Source: Sphingomonadales bacterium (lineage in GTDB: Bacteria > Pseudomonadota > Alphaproteobacteria > Sphingomonadales > Sphingomonadaceae). From it: a DNA stretch of 48,350 nt. Location of the stretch: contig JANXSN010000046.1 of the NCBI GenBank assembly GCA_025352685.1, positions 1 to 48,350 on the forward strand, in the 5' to 3' direction. The first letter of the stretch is position 1, and each line of letters begins with the position of its first letter. The translations under genes were made by a program, and so were the position numbers. The notes beneath the pieces were generated by a model. It ran no database searches. It saw only the letters and a program-made list of their open reading frames with translations, and was not told the origin of the DNA. This document shows, in pieces, positions 34,058 to 42,876 of the stretch.

Positions 34058-34600
34058 CTAAACGGGAATATGGGGAGTGCCGGGCTCGGGTTGAATACCG
34101 AACGCCCCAACGATCAGGGCGACGCCTTGATAAAAGCCGACGAGCTGAACGATTTCGATCTGCTGCTCCGGCGTGAAATGCGCGGCCATACGGGCATATT
34201 TCGCATCACTGAGGTGGCGGTCGTCGATCAGGGCATCAACAGTGGCAACGAGTGCAGCATCTGCCGCACTCCACCCACCTTCGTCGGCGCCGAGTTTTGC
34301 CAATGCGTTCAGCTGATCGACCTCGATGCCACAGCGTTGTGCAAACAACGCAGCATGCATGCCCCATTCGTAGTCGGCACCAATCCGCGCAGCCGTTCGG
34401 AAGATCACCAATTCGCGTTCGCGGATTGGCAGCGGGCCTTTGTCCAACAATGAGCCGGCGGTAAATTTGTCCCACGCACGCTGACTGGTCCCGACGACCC
34501 GGAACAGCATCGGCGCTTCGCCATCCGAAGGCGTTAGCCGGTCGAGGGCCGCCGCAAGTGCCGCAGGATACGGCTGAGAGAGGGGCGTGATGCGCGTCAT
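34058..34600 (-). CDS. Carboxymuconolactone decarboxylase family protein
   Basis: 180 residues from ATG 34600, whose codon overlaps the MaoC stop (ATGA). The AhpD/CMD fold is indicated by [34 protein letters not shown] and [20 protein letters not shown]. The CxxC of redox-active AhpD is absent; instead the YEWGMH pattern of decarboxylase-like members is seen. In catabolic clusters such proteins are frequent next to thiolases and hydratases, but the reaction here is unknown. Confidence 0.85.
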   Translation of the reverse strand: MTRITPLSQPYPAALAAALDRLTPSDGEAPMLFRVVGTSQRAWDKFTAGSLLDKGPLPIRERELVIFRTAARIGADYEWGMHAALFAQRCGIEVDQLNALAKLGADEGGWSAADAALVATVDALIDDRHLSDAKYARMAAHFTPEQQIEIVQLVGFYQGVALIVGAFGIQPEPGTPHIPV

Positions 34601-35055
34601 AGGAAAAACTGGCTGATCCATTCGGCGATCAACGCAGGCTTGTCCTCGCCTTCGATCTCGAGCGTATATTCGGTCGTCTGCTGCCATTGGCCCGGTCGCT
34701 TTTCCTTGATCTCCAGCAGTTTGAAATGACCGCGCACGCGCTTGCCACTTCGGACCGGGCTGAGGAACCGTGTCTTGTTGCCCCCGTAATTCACGCCCAT
34801 TTTAACGCCATCCAGCCGCGGCATGTCGGTCATCCGGGTCAGTGCGGGCATCAGCGACAGCGACAGAAAACCGTGCGCGATCGTGCCGCCAAACGGCGTC
34901 AGCTTTGCTTTTTCAACATCGACGTGAATGAACTGATGGTCGCCAGTCGCTTCGGCAAACTTATCGATCATTGGCTGGTCGACGGTCAGCCAGTCAGAGA
35001 CGCCGACAGTGGAGCCGACCAGAGCCTTCATTTCTTCTGCAGTGACGACGCCCAT
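34597..35055 (-). CDS. MaoC family enoyl-CoA hydratase
   Basis: 152 residues from ATG 35055. The hot-dog fold hydratase motif is present: FAEATGDHQFIHVD, with the catalytic Asp and His, and PFGGTIAHGFLSLSLMP. It would hydrate trans-2-enoyl-CoA to (R)-3-hydroxyacyl-CoA, a link between fatty acid breakdown and PHA monomers; the family includes PhaJ and NodN-like members. First gene of the maoC-CMD-thiolase operon, divergent from putA over 85 bp. Confidence 0.88.
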   Translation of the reverse strand: MGVVTAEEMKALVGSTVGVSDWLTVDQPMIDKFAEATGDHQFIHVDVEKAKLTPFGGTIAHGFLSLSLMPALTRMTDMPRLDGVKMGVNYGGNKTRFLSPVRSGKRVRGHFKLLEIKEKRPGQWQQTTEYTLEIEGEDKPALIAEWISQFFL

Positions 35056-35069
35056 GGTGCATTCCTCGC

Positions 35070-35082
35070 GTAATTTTATTAC
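35070..35082. promoter_or_regulatory. Palindrome between maoC and putA
   Basis: GTAAT-TTT-ATTAC is a perfect inverted repeat within the 85-bp divergent promoter region. AT-rich dyads of this size are bound by Lrp/AsnC-type regulators such as PutR, which often controls putA in alphaproteobacteria, but no such regulator gene is in the window. Confidence 0.35.
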
Positions 35083-35140
35083 AGGGCTTCGAGTCCCGTC
35101 GGCGGCCATTACGGCGTGCCCAAAGCCCGAGTCAAAAGCC

Positions 35141-38131
35141 ATGGATGCCGTTACGTCCGATTTTGCCATTGCGATGCGCGCGTTGCATCGCGCTCCCGAA
35201 GCCCGGGTTCTTTCGTCGTTATTGGAGCGGGCCGCGCTATCGGCCGCTCAACGCGAGCGGATCATCGACCGCGCATCGGGCATGCTCGCCGACCTTCGCG
35301 CCGCGCAAAGCAGCGGTTGGGTGAACCAGTTTCTTCAGGAGTACAGGCTGAACACGTCCGAAGGGGTGGCACTGCTTTCGCTGGCCGAGGCGTTCCTGCG
35401 CGTGCCCGACCCCGAAACGGCGGACGCGCTGATCGCCGATAAATTGGGAAACGCCGATTGGAGGGCCCATGCAGGGAAATCGGGATCGGGCTTGGTAAAT
35501 GTCGGCACTTGGGGCCTTGTTATCGGGCGTGCTTTGGTCAGCGAGAAAGAAGAAGCGGGTATGCTCCGTCGGCTGATCGCGCGCGCGGGCGAGCCTTTCG
35601 TCCGGCAGGCGGTTGGTGCAGCCATGAAGATGATGGGAGAAATCTTCGTCTTGGGCCGCACCATTGACGAAGCGACAAAGCGGATGACGAGGCCCGAGAA
35701 CAAGGGCTTCACCGCCAGCTTTGACATGCTGGGAGAGGCGGCGCGCACTTATCCCGACGGCCAGAGCTATCTGAAGTCCTATGTCGATGCGATTGCAGTT
35801 GTCGGTGCTAACCCGACTGCAGGACATTCGATCTCGGTAAAATTGTCGGCGCTGCATCCCCGGTATGAAGTGGCCCATTGGGACACGTGTGTGCCCGCGC
35901 TGACCGAGATGCTCGAAGGACTCGCCGTGCAGGCCGCGCAAGCCGGTATCGCGTTGACGGTGGATGCCGAAGAGTCCGAGCGGCTGGAAATGAGCTTGGC
36001 GATCATCGAGAATGTGGCGACGCTACCTTCGTTGAAAGCGTGGGACGGTTTGGGCATGGCTGTGCAGGCGTATGGCAAACGCGCTCGGGCAGTGATCGCA
36101 TGGGCGGACGATCTGGGGCAGCGTGCCGGGCGGCGCATCGCGGCGCGGCTGGTCAAAGGGGCATATTGGGATAGCGAGATCAAACGGACGCAGGAGGCCG
36201 GACTGTCCGACTATCCGCTCTTCACGCGCAAGGCCGCGACCGATGTGTCGTACATGGCAGTGGCGCGGGACATGCTCGATGCGAAGTTTATCTATCCGGC
36301 CTTCGCGACGCACAATGCGCTGACTGTGGCGACCATTCTCGAATGGGCCGGAAGCGCACGCGATTTCGAATTCCAGCGGCTGCATGGCATGGGCGAGGGC
36401 TTGTATGAGCGGCTGGTGCGCGAGGACGGCTACCATTGCCGCATCTATGCACCGGTCGGCGGGCACCGCGATCTGTTAGCCTATCTCGTTCGGCGCTTGC
36501 TCGAGAACGGTGCGAATTCGAGCTTTGTGCACCAACTCGCAGACGAAAATCTGTCGGATACCGACTTGCTTGCCGATCCAGTCGCAAAAATCACTGCGGT
36601 AGCGGGCGCGCGTCATCCAAACATTCCCTTGCCGCGCGACCTCTTCGGTAAACGCGTCAATTCAAGCGGGATTGATCTTCAGGATCGCTGGATCCTCCAA
36701 ACGACGGTACACTCTCTTGGCACGATGCCGGTTGCGCAGCAGGACGACGTGATCTTGGCACGATGCACCGACGCCGGCGCGGCTGTACGCGCGGCAACAA
36801 ATGGCTTCGCCGAGTGGCGCAGGCACTCGTTGGAATACCGTTGTGCGGCAATCGAGAGGTTGGGCGATTTGCTCGAAACGAACCGCGACGAACTGATGGC
36901 GATCCTCATCAAGGAGGCAAGAAAGACCCTCCCCGACGCGCTGAGCGAGATACGCGAAGCGGTGGATTTTTGTCGCTATTATGCTGCGCAGGCCCGCGAT
37001 GGAATTAAGCCAATCGAACTTCCGGGTCCGACCGGCGAACGTAATGTGTTGCGCATGGAAGGACGCGGTGTCTGGGCATGCATCGCGCCCTGGAACTTCC
37101 CGCTCGCGATCTTCCTTGGCCAGGTCGCAGCGGCGCTCGTCACTGGCAACACGGTTGTCGCAAAACCTGCCCCGCAGACGCCTCGCATCGCTGCGCGCGT
37201 GGTTGAGCTGGCCTATCAGGCAGGCATTCCGAACAATGCTTTGGTTTTGCTGGTAGGAGGCCCTGACGTGGGCGCTCAGCTTGTCGCCGATTCTGGTATC
37301 ATCGGCGTTGCCTTCACCGGATCGACCACGACTGCCAAGCGCATTGCGCGTTCGCTTCTCGACGACGACGCACGACCCCTTGTACCCCTGATTGCAGAAA
37401 CGGGGGGGGTCAACGCAATGCTCGTCGACTCGACTGCGTTGACCGAACAGGTTGTGCAGGATGTTGTGACGAGCGCCTTCCGCTCGGCGGGGCAGCGTTG
37501 TTCGGCGCTGCGCTTGCTGCTGCTGCAGGAAGACATTGCCGAACGCACGCTGGCCATGCTCGCAGGGGCGATGGATACGCTCGTCGTTGGAGACCCAGCG
37601 GACCCTGCGACCGACGTGGGTCCGGTGATCGATGCGGCTGCCCATACGCTGTTGATGCACTACCGCGCGAGCCAGACGGCGAACTGGATCCATACTGTCG
37701 CCGTTCCAAAGGACGATCACTTCGTTCCACCGACAGCAATTCGTCTGCCGTCGCTTGAGGCGCTCACTCAGGAATGGTTCGGGCCGCTTCTGCACGTGGC
37801 CACGTGGAAGGCGGGAAGTCTTGAAGCCACGATTGCGGCGGTGAACGCCAAAGGTTTTGGCCTCACGATGGGATTGCACAGCCGCATTGCACGCAACGGC
37901 GAGACGGTTGAGGCTTTGGCCCGGGTCGGTAACCTCTATGTAAATCGGAGCATGATCGGAGCGATTGTCGGGAGCCAGCCGTTCGGAGGAGAAGGACTTT
38001 CTGGTACGGGCCCCAAGGCAGGTGGGCCCCATTATCTACACCGTTTTACCGCAGAGCGCGTAACGTCAACCGACACGACAAGTGCGGGCGGAAATGCAAC
38101 GCTGCTTTCGCTGGAGGATGTGGGAATTTAG
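35141..38131 (+). CDS. putA: Bifunctional proline dehydrogenase / L-glutamate gamma-semialdehyde dehydrogenase
   Basis: 996 residues from ATG 35141; a longer frame starting in the maoC gene was rejected. Proline is oxidised to P5C by the FAD-dependent barrel (about residues 130-450: HSISVKLSALHPRY, LTVDAEESERLE, RLVKGAYWDSEIKR, FATHNALTVA) and then to glutamate by the aldehyde dehydrogenase domain (about 520-980: ACIAPWNFPLAIFLGQVAAAL, FTGSTTTAKRI, the catalytic Cys in SAGQRCSALR, PFGGEGLSGTGPKAGGP). There is no N-terminal ribbon-helix-helix, so this PutA is not its own repressor. Electrons pass to the quinone pool at the membrane. Its last four bases overlap the convergent mscS gene. Confidence 0.94.
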   Translation: MDAVTSDFAIAMRALHRAPEARVLSSLLERAALSAAQRERIIDRASGMLADLRAAQSSGWVNQFLQEYRLNTSEGVALLSLAEAFLRVPDPETADALIADKLGNADWRAHAGKSGSGLVNVGTWGLVIGRALVSEKEEAGMLRRLIARAGEPFVRQAVGAAMKMMGEIFVLGRTIDEATKRMTRPENKGFTASFDMLGEAARTYPDGQSYLKSYVDAIAVVGANPTAGHSISVKLSALHPRYEVAHWDTCVPALTEMLEGLAVQAAQAGIALTVDAEESERLEMSLAIIENVATLPSLKAWDGLGMAVQAYGKRARAVIAWADDLGQRAGRRIAARLVKGAYWDSEIKRTQEAGLSDYPLFTRKAATDVSYMAVARDMLDAKFIYPAFATHNALTVATILEWAGSARDFEFQRLHGMGEGLYERLVREDGYHCRIYAPVGGHRDLLAYLVRRLLENGANSSFVHQLADENLSDTDLLADPVAKITAVAGARHPNIPLPRDLFGKRVNSSGIDLQDRWILQTTVHSLGTMPVAQQDDVILARCTDAGAAVRAATNGFAEWRRHSLEYRCAAIERLGDLLETNRDELMAILIKEARKTLPDALSEIREAVDFCRYYAAQARDGIKPIELPGPTGERNVLRMEGRGVWACIAPWNFPLAIFLGQVAAALVTGNTVVAKPAPQTPRIAARVVELAYQAGIPNNALVLLVGGPDVGAQLVADSGIIGVAFTGSTTTAKRIARSLLDDDARPLVPLIAETGGVNAMLVDSTALTEQVVQDVVTSAFRSAGQRCSALRLLLLQEDIAERTLAMLAGAMDTLVVGDPADPATDVGPVIDAAAHTLLMHYRASQTANWIHTVAVPKDDHFVPPTAIRLPSLEALTQEWFGPLLHVATWKAGSLEATIAAVNAKGFGLTMGLHSRIARNGETVEALARVGNLYVNRSMIGAIVGSQPFGGEGLSGTGPKAGGPHYLHRFTAERVTSTDTTSAGGNATLLSLEDVGI

Positions 38132-39204
38132 CTGGGCTTCGCGCTCGCCTGATAGCTGATGCCGATGCCTTGAGCATCGAGATAGCCGAGCGTCGCCGTG
38201 ATCGCCTGATGGCGCACCCGGTCGCGGATCTCGGCGTCGCCTTTGGTTGAATTGAGCATGAGTTCGAGCATGACGGCGTTCGCGTCGAAGGATGTGAGAA
38301 TCGCGTGACCGAACCGGCTATCGGGAATTTTGCCAACCACGTTCTCGAGCCCTTCGGAAAGACTGCCCAGCTTGGCTGCGCTGTTGCCGTAGTGCAGCGG
38401 GATCGTCAGCAAGATGCGCCGCGATTCGATGCCATGGAAATTTCGCAGCTGCTGCTCGAGCAACTTGTCGTTCGACATGATCACTTCTTCGCCGTCGAGC
38501 GAGCGAATCCGTGTCGTTTTCAAGCCGATTGTCTGGATGCGGCCTGTGACGTCGCCAAATTTGATCAGATCGCCGACGGAAAACGGTCTGTCTAAGAGAA
38601 TCGACAGCGCGGCAAAGAGATCTTTGAAGATGCCCTGTGCGGCCAGGCCAATGGAAATACCGCCGACGCCAAGGCCCGCAACAAGTCCAGTTACATTCAC
38701 GCCAAGGTTGGAAAGGATCAGGATGATCGCCACGGCGAACAGTGTCACTGTGACAAGCAGACGAATGATGTTGAGTGCGCTGCCGAGCGATTCGCGGCCC
38801 GTTGCCCGATATTCAATTGATCCGATAATCAGCTCGCGGGCAAAGATCGCGGCCTGCAATGTGGCTATGATGACAAAGACGAAGTGGATGGTCCGCGCCA
38901 GATCGTCAGGCGCATGGGCGTAGTTTGCGACAATCTCGGCAGCGACCGCGATCATGAACCACAATTTGGTTTTCGCGAGTACCATGCCGAACACGCTGCG
39001 CCAATGATTACGTTCGGGATCGCTTGCGCATATTTTTCCACCCAGCGATTTCGCGCCAAGCAGAAGGCCCACGATCATGGCACCCAGGATCGCTGCAATC
39101 GCGACCTGAGTGCTGTGGTTGAAGATCCAATAGAAGCTGTCGTGCCAAAGTTGTTGGACGCGCTCCACCAATGGTGGATCGGGAAGGCCTACGGCGGTGT
39201 TCAT
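38128..39204 (-). CDS. Mechanosensitive ion channel, MscS family
   Basis: 358 residues. An N-terminal membrane region of about four helices is followed by the pore helix and MscS beta domain: LGVNVTGLVAGLGVGGISIG, LAAQGIFKDLFAALSILLDR, PFSVGDLIKFGDVTGRIQTI and EEVIMSNDKLLEQQLRNF are textbook MscS. It opens under membrane tension to release solutes. Larger than E. coli MscS (286) because of extra N-terminal helices. The start codon overlaps the topoisomerase stop by four bases (ATGA). Confidence 0.9.
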   Translation of the reverse strand: MNTAVGLPDPPLVERVQQLWHDSFYWIFNHSTQVAIAAILGAMIVGLLLGAKSLGGKICASDPERNHWRSVFGMVLAKTKLWFMIAVAAEIVANYAHAPDDLARTIHFVFVIIATLQAAIFARELIIGSIEYRATGRESLGSALNIIRLLVTVTLFAVAIILILSNLGVNVTGLVAGLGVGGISIGLAAQGIFKDLFAALSILLDRPFSVGDLIKFGDVTGRIQTIGLKTTRIRSLDGEEVIMSNDKLLEQQLRNFHGIESRRILLTIPLHYGNSAAKLGSLSEGLENVVGKIPDSRFGHAILTSFDANAVMLELMLNSTKGDAEIRDRVRHQAITATLGYLDAQGIGISYQASAKPS

Positions 39205-40214
39205 CGAGCAGCTTTGGACAGCGCCGCTCCGCTTTCGTCAAGCAGCGCGATCAACGCGCGTTCAGTCGGGGACAACCAACGGGTTGCACGCGGTAGCCGC
39301 GCAGCAGTGAAGCCGACGTTACATATGGCCACGACATGGGAGTGCACATAGGATTTCCGTGCGATCGCCGGTGTATTGCCGAGCGCTTCGGCGACGGGGG
39401 CAAGCATGTCAGCCAGTTTGGTGCCTGTCCCTTTCTTGCAGGCAGCAGCAACATAATCGAGAGCGATTACGCTCGCGCTCCACGCCCGGAAATGCTTCGC
39501 GGTGAAGTCGCCGCCTGTCGCTTCCTTGATATACGCGTTCACATCTGCCGAACCAACCGCACACGGCGTGTTGTCTTCGCAAAGATACTGAAAAAGGTTT
39601 TGCCCGGGTAAATCCTGGACGCGACGGACGACTCTCAGCAATCCCTTGTCGGTCAGCGTCAATTTGCGCAGTACGCCCGACTTGGCCCGATATTGAAGGC
39701 TCAGTTTGGTTCTGGTGACTTTGGCGTGCCGGTTGCGCAAGGTTGTCGCGCCGAAACTCTTGTTCGACTTGGCATAGGACTCGTTGCCGACGCGGATACG
39801 TCCGATGTCGAGTAATCGAACCACAGCGGCTATTACGGTGTCTCGAGCCGTGGCCTTTCCTGCCAGATCGCGTTCGACCTGCGCGCGCAGCAGCGGCAGA
39901 GCCCGTCCAAAATCAGCGCAGCGATCGTATTTCGCAGCCTCCTGCGTGGCTCGGAAATCGGGATGGTACCGGTATTGTCGACGTCCCTTGGCATCGTAAC
40001 CGATCGCCTGAATATGCCCTTTGGGGCTAGGACAGAACCCGGCATCCAAATAGGCCGGCGGCAGGGCAATCCGGTTAAGTCGGTCGATTTCGTTGCGGTC
40101 AGTGATACGCTCACCCTTGGCGTCAATATACGCCCAACTATTTTTGCGTTTGCGTTTGCGTTTGCGTTTGCGGCGCGTGATGCCGGGCATTTCGGGGTCG
40201 ACGTAAGCAATCAT
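39201..40214 (-). CDS. DNA topoisomerase IB (poxvirus type)
   Basis: 337 residues. Bacterial TopIB enzymes relax supercoils through a 3'-phosphotyrosine. Family features: WAYIDAKGERITDRNEIDRL, PPAYLDAGFCPSPKGHIQAI, GRRQYRYHPDFRATQEAAKY, the RxGNESYAKSNKSFGATTLRNRH segment with the catalytic Arg, DFTAKHFRAWSAS, and the active-site Tyr in ARKSYVHSHV. The N-terminus holds an unusual KRKRKRKRK run coded by a five-copy hexamer. It is translationally coupled to mscS, with no evident shared function. Confidence 0.92.
   Translation of the reverse strand: MIAYVDPEMPGITRRKRKRKRKRKNSWAYIDAKGERITDRNEIDRLNRIALPPAYLDAGFCPSPKGHIQAIGYDAKGRRQYRYHPDFRATQEAAKYDRCADFGRALPLLRAQVERDLAGKATARDTVIAAVVRLLDIGRIRVGNESYAKSNKSFGATTLRNRHAKVTRTKLSLQYRAKSGVLRKLTLTDKGLLRVVRRVQDLPGQNLFQYLCEDNTPCAVGSADVNAYIKEATGGDFTAKHFRAWSASVIALDYVAAACKKGTGTKLADMLAPVAEALGNTPAIARKSYVHSHVVAICNVGFTAARLPRATRWLSPTERALIALLDESGAALSKAAR
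40143..40172. repeat. Hexamer tandem repeat inside the topoisomerase IB gene
   Basis: Five exact copies of TTTGCG (plus strand) encode alternating Lys-Arg on the minus strand near residues 16-25 of the topoisomerase. Six-base units keep the frame, so copy-number change would only lengthen or shorten the basic tail. Confidence 0.85.
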
Positions 40215-40229
40215 GTCTCGGCAAATGTT

Positions 40230-41324
40230 TCAACGGGTCGCAGGGTTCCCTCTCGGCAAACGCTTTGCGAGCGGCTTGTCGCCGCCGAGCCAGCGTCGCG
40301 CGGGAAGCTCGATGACATGATAGAGCGCGAACGACGCACACAGTGTCAGTCCCAGATAGAGTATCCCAACCGTGATCGGAACTGTCTGCGGATCGGCAAC
40401 GAAGAAGATTTTATACACCGTCCACAGCAGGAAGTGAGCAAGATACGTTGAGTAGCTGATCTCGCCCAGCGTGACTGCAATCCTCGATGACAAAGGGTTG
40501 CAAGACCACGTCGAACTCACCGCAAGCAACGGGACGAGCGCGGTGAAAGCGAGCGGGATTGCAAGCGTTTCTGGCAGCAACGCGGTGCTCCACAAGGTAA
40601 AGCTCGCGCCAACGACGAGCGTCGATAAAGCAATCATCCAACGGTCCTGCCACTGTTGCCATAAAACGCACATCGCGACACCGCAGCCGAATTGCGCAAG
40701 GCAGCGCCAGAGACCCAGCGCCGGTATGTTATGCCCAAGCGTCGTTCCGCTTTTGGCGGCGAACGCCCGATCAAGGGCAAGGATCAGCACGAGTGCAAAG
40801 CCTCCCGCGGCCGCTGGCGAGGGCTTCAGACGCGCAAGTCCGATCGCGGCAAACGGAAACAGCAGATACGCCGCAAACTCCGTCGAAATCGACCAACTGG
40901 GATCATTCCACGCAATTTCCGATGTAAAGCCCCAATTCTGGATGAGCAGCACGTGCAGGGGCAGTTCGTTCCATCGGTAATGTGGCGGCACCGGACGCCC
41001 CGTCGCGTGAACCACGAGCGCAAAGGCAATGGTCGCGCCGAGCAAGACCAGATGCAGCGGCCAAACCCGCGCCATTCGCTTGCGCCAGAATCGCGGCGCC
41101 GCGGCGATCCCTTCGTTGGTGAAGCGTGTTCCCCACGTAAGCCACAGCACGAACCCCGACAGTACAAAGAAAAGATCGACCGCCAGATACCCCTTGGCAA
41201 AGACGGCGATCACGGGGGCCGGCAGAGCATGCATCAGTCCGTCGCGGATATGATACAGGACAATCAGCCACGCTGCGATACCGCGCACGCCGGTCAAGGC
41301 GTCGATCGGCCGCGTGGGGTTCAC
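40230..41324 (-). CDS. Acyltransferase family 3 membrane protein (OafA-like)
   Basis: 364 residues from GTG 41324, which overlaps the stop of the O-glycosylation ligase gene and has GGAG nine bases upstream. Acyltransferase_3 motifs: PIDALTGVRGIAAWLIVLYH (the R-x10-H site), GYLAVDLFFVLSGFVLWL, and about ten hydrophobic segments ending VIELPARRWL. These enzymes O-acetylate or succinylate surface sugars. Its place in the exosortase-linked glycosylation cluster suggests it decorates that glycan. Confidence 0.87.
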   Translation of the reverse strand: MNPTRPIDALTGVRGIAAWLIVLYHIRDGLMHALPAPVIAVFAKGYLAVDLFFVLSGFVLWLTWGTRFTNEGIAAAPRFWRKRMARVWPLHLVLLGATIAFALVVHATGRPVPPHYRWNELPLHVLLIQNWGFTSEIAWNDPSWSISTEFAAYLLFPFAAIGLARLKPSPAAAGGFALVLILALDRAFAAKSGTTLGHNIPALGLWRCLAQFGCGVAMCVLWQQWQDRWMIALSTLVVGASFTLWSTALLPETLAIPLAFTALVPLLAVSSTWSCNPLSSRIAVTLGEISYSTYLAHFLLWTVYKIFFVADPQTVPITVGILYLGLTLCASFALYHVIELPARRWLGGDKPLAKRLPRGNPATR

Positions 41325-42667
41325 TGCCCGCGGCTCCACGCCTCGGACTTCTTGAACGCGAAGGATGCGGTCGCCGCTGGGCGTGCATAAGTTGCAAGTC
41401 CGATCTGGAGACCGATCAGCATGAAAATAAATGGCTGGAAGGCAATCCCGACAAACAATGCGCCGACGAGATAGATGATGTGGGCTTGAAGCAGCGCGCT
41501 CGCGAGGCCTGAAATCCACATCGTTTCGGCGACTTTTCTCGTTCGCGCGCGGAGCCGCTCCATGCTGAACAATCCCCCGAGATGGATGGCGAGCCAGATC
41601 AAGAGACCTGGATAGCCCTGTTCCCCGAGCATCTCGAAATAGGCACTGTGATAGGCGCGAGCCCGATCAAACTCCACAGTGCTTGTGACGTCGGTCTGAT
41701 TACCGGCTTTTTCGACACGCACCTTATCGATGCGCAGCTTGTTGCCGCGATAGGCGTCAAAGCCACCCCCGAAGGGATGATCCCTCGCGTAACCGATGGT
41801 CCACTTCCAGACGGCGACGCGCGTAGAGGCGGAGCTGTCAGCCTTGTAGCCTTGGATCGTGTCCATTCGTTTGGTATAGCTCTCGGGCAAATTAGGTATC
41901 GCGATAGCAAGCCCGAGCCCCACGATTGCCAGATAGAGCAAGCGCTGTCGGCTGTGCCGCAACATCAGCACGCCAAGCACGCCGATACAGATCAAACCGG
42001 TACGTGCCTGCGTCCCAACTGGGATCAGTAGACAGGCAAAAATCAGCGCGCCGGCAAAAAGTCTGACGCGCCAGCTTGGCGGATAGATTGTCCCGAAATT
42101 TGCCAGCCACAGGATGACGGGAATGATCGAGACCGCAACGGTAGCGAGTGTACTGCCCTCATAGAGCCCGTTATTCTGCGAGACCATCAAGTTGAGGACG
42201 CCGTAGCCGCCGCCTGAGGCCAACGTCTTCAAGCCGCCAACGATGATGATCGATGCGGCGCACAGCACCATGAACAATGCGAGCGCCTCAATGCGCAGCC
42301 GGGTGCGTAAGGTAAGCGGGAGGAAGATCGCAAAGATCAGCGCCTTCCACACCCAATCCCATTTGGCGAGCGCATCAAAGGGAAAGTCGGCAACGCTGGT
42401 GGTAACGCCACAATAGACGAGCAACAGGAGAAGCAACCCTTGACGCGGCGCGATGGTCAGCCCGCGTTTTTCGTCTGCCACCGCCCAGCCGAGGAACGCC
42501 AGCCCAAATGCGATGAGCGAGACGGGCACACTGTTCAGAAGAAAATAGCTGAGCCGTTGAGGCGAGACGATATCGACATAGGCATAGGCAAGCACAAACA
42601 GAAATGGTTGACGAAAGCCGAGTCCGATTAACGCCAACAAGAACCCGATGAGGGCGAGGTCGTGCAT
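41321..42667 (-). CDS. Putative O-glycosylation ligase, exosortase A-associated
   Basis: 448 residues, a multi-spanning membrane protein of the Wzy/WaaL (O-antigen ligase) superfamily. The N-terminus MHDLALIGFLLALIGLGFRQ, then PFLFVLAYAYVDIVSPQRLS, is the pattern of the exosortase-A-associated subfamily, and the periplasmic loop has FGGGFDAYRGNKL with YHSAYFEMLGEQGYPGLLIW, the ligase region with the essential His. It is thought to attach a glycan to PEP-CTERM proteins or to polymerise the exopolysaccharide. The ATG follows directly on the TAG of a tiny membrane protein gene. Substrates of the system are encoded at 1.8-3.2 kb. Confidence 0.88.
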   Translation of the reverse strand: MHDLALIGFLLALIGLGFRQPFLFVLAYAYVDIVSPQRLSYFLLNSVPVSLIAFGLAFLGWAVADEKRGLTIAPRQGLLLLLLVYCGVTTSVADFPFDALAKWDWVWKALIFAIFLPLTLRTRLRIEALALFMVLCAASIIIVGGLKTLASGGGYGVLNLMVSQNNGLYEGSTLATVAVSIIPVILWLANFGTIYPPSWRVRLFAGALIFACLLIPVGTQARTGLICIGVLGVLMLRHSRQRLLYLAIVGLGLAIAIPNLPESYTKRMDTIQGYKADSSASTRVAVWKWTIGYARDHPFGGGFDAYRGNKLRIDKVRVEKAGNQTDVTSTVEFDRARAYHSAYFEMLGEQGYPGLLIWLAIHLGGLFSMERLRARTRKVAETMWISGLASALLQAHIIYLVGALFVGIAFQPFIFMLIGLQIGLATYARPAATASFAFKKSEAWSRGQ

Positions 42668-42799
42668 CTATTTACGACCCCAGCCGCGCACGTCTTCAGG
42701 CTGCGCTGCTTCGTCATTCAGGTCGGCGCGGTGGAGCAGGCGCCACGCTGCGTAAAGCAGAAGCGCATGGGTTAAGCCGAGCGAGAAGTTATCGATCAT
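42668..42799 (-). CDS. Small single-helix membrane protein
   Basis: 43 residues, MIDNFSLGLTHALLLYAAWR then LLHRADLNDEAAQPEDVRGW GRK: one hydrophobic helix followed by an acidic tail. Its TAG abuts the ATG of the ligase gene, so it is probably expressed with it, perhaps as a small subunit or leader. I do not recognise a family; the codon-tight arrangement is the main support. Confidence 0.55.
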   Translation of the reverse strand: MIDNFSLGLTHALLLYAAWRLLHRADLNDEAAQPEDVRGWGRK

Positions 42800-42876
42800 T
42801 GTTGCCTGCCCGCCTTGTGTACGAGCGCCATAACGGAATGCGGTTGACGTGGCCTTAAGTTTGCCTGTGGCACCGT

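Noticed and set aside
34058-34600. Identification of the CMD-family protein as the peroxidase AhpD
   Set aside because: The CxxC redox pair needed for AhpD activity is absent.
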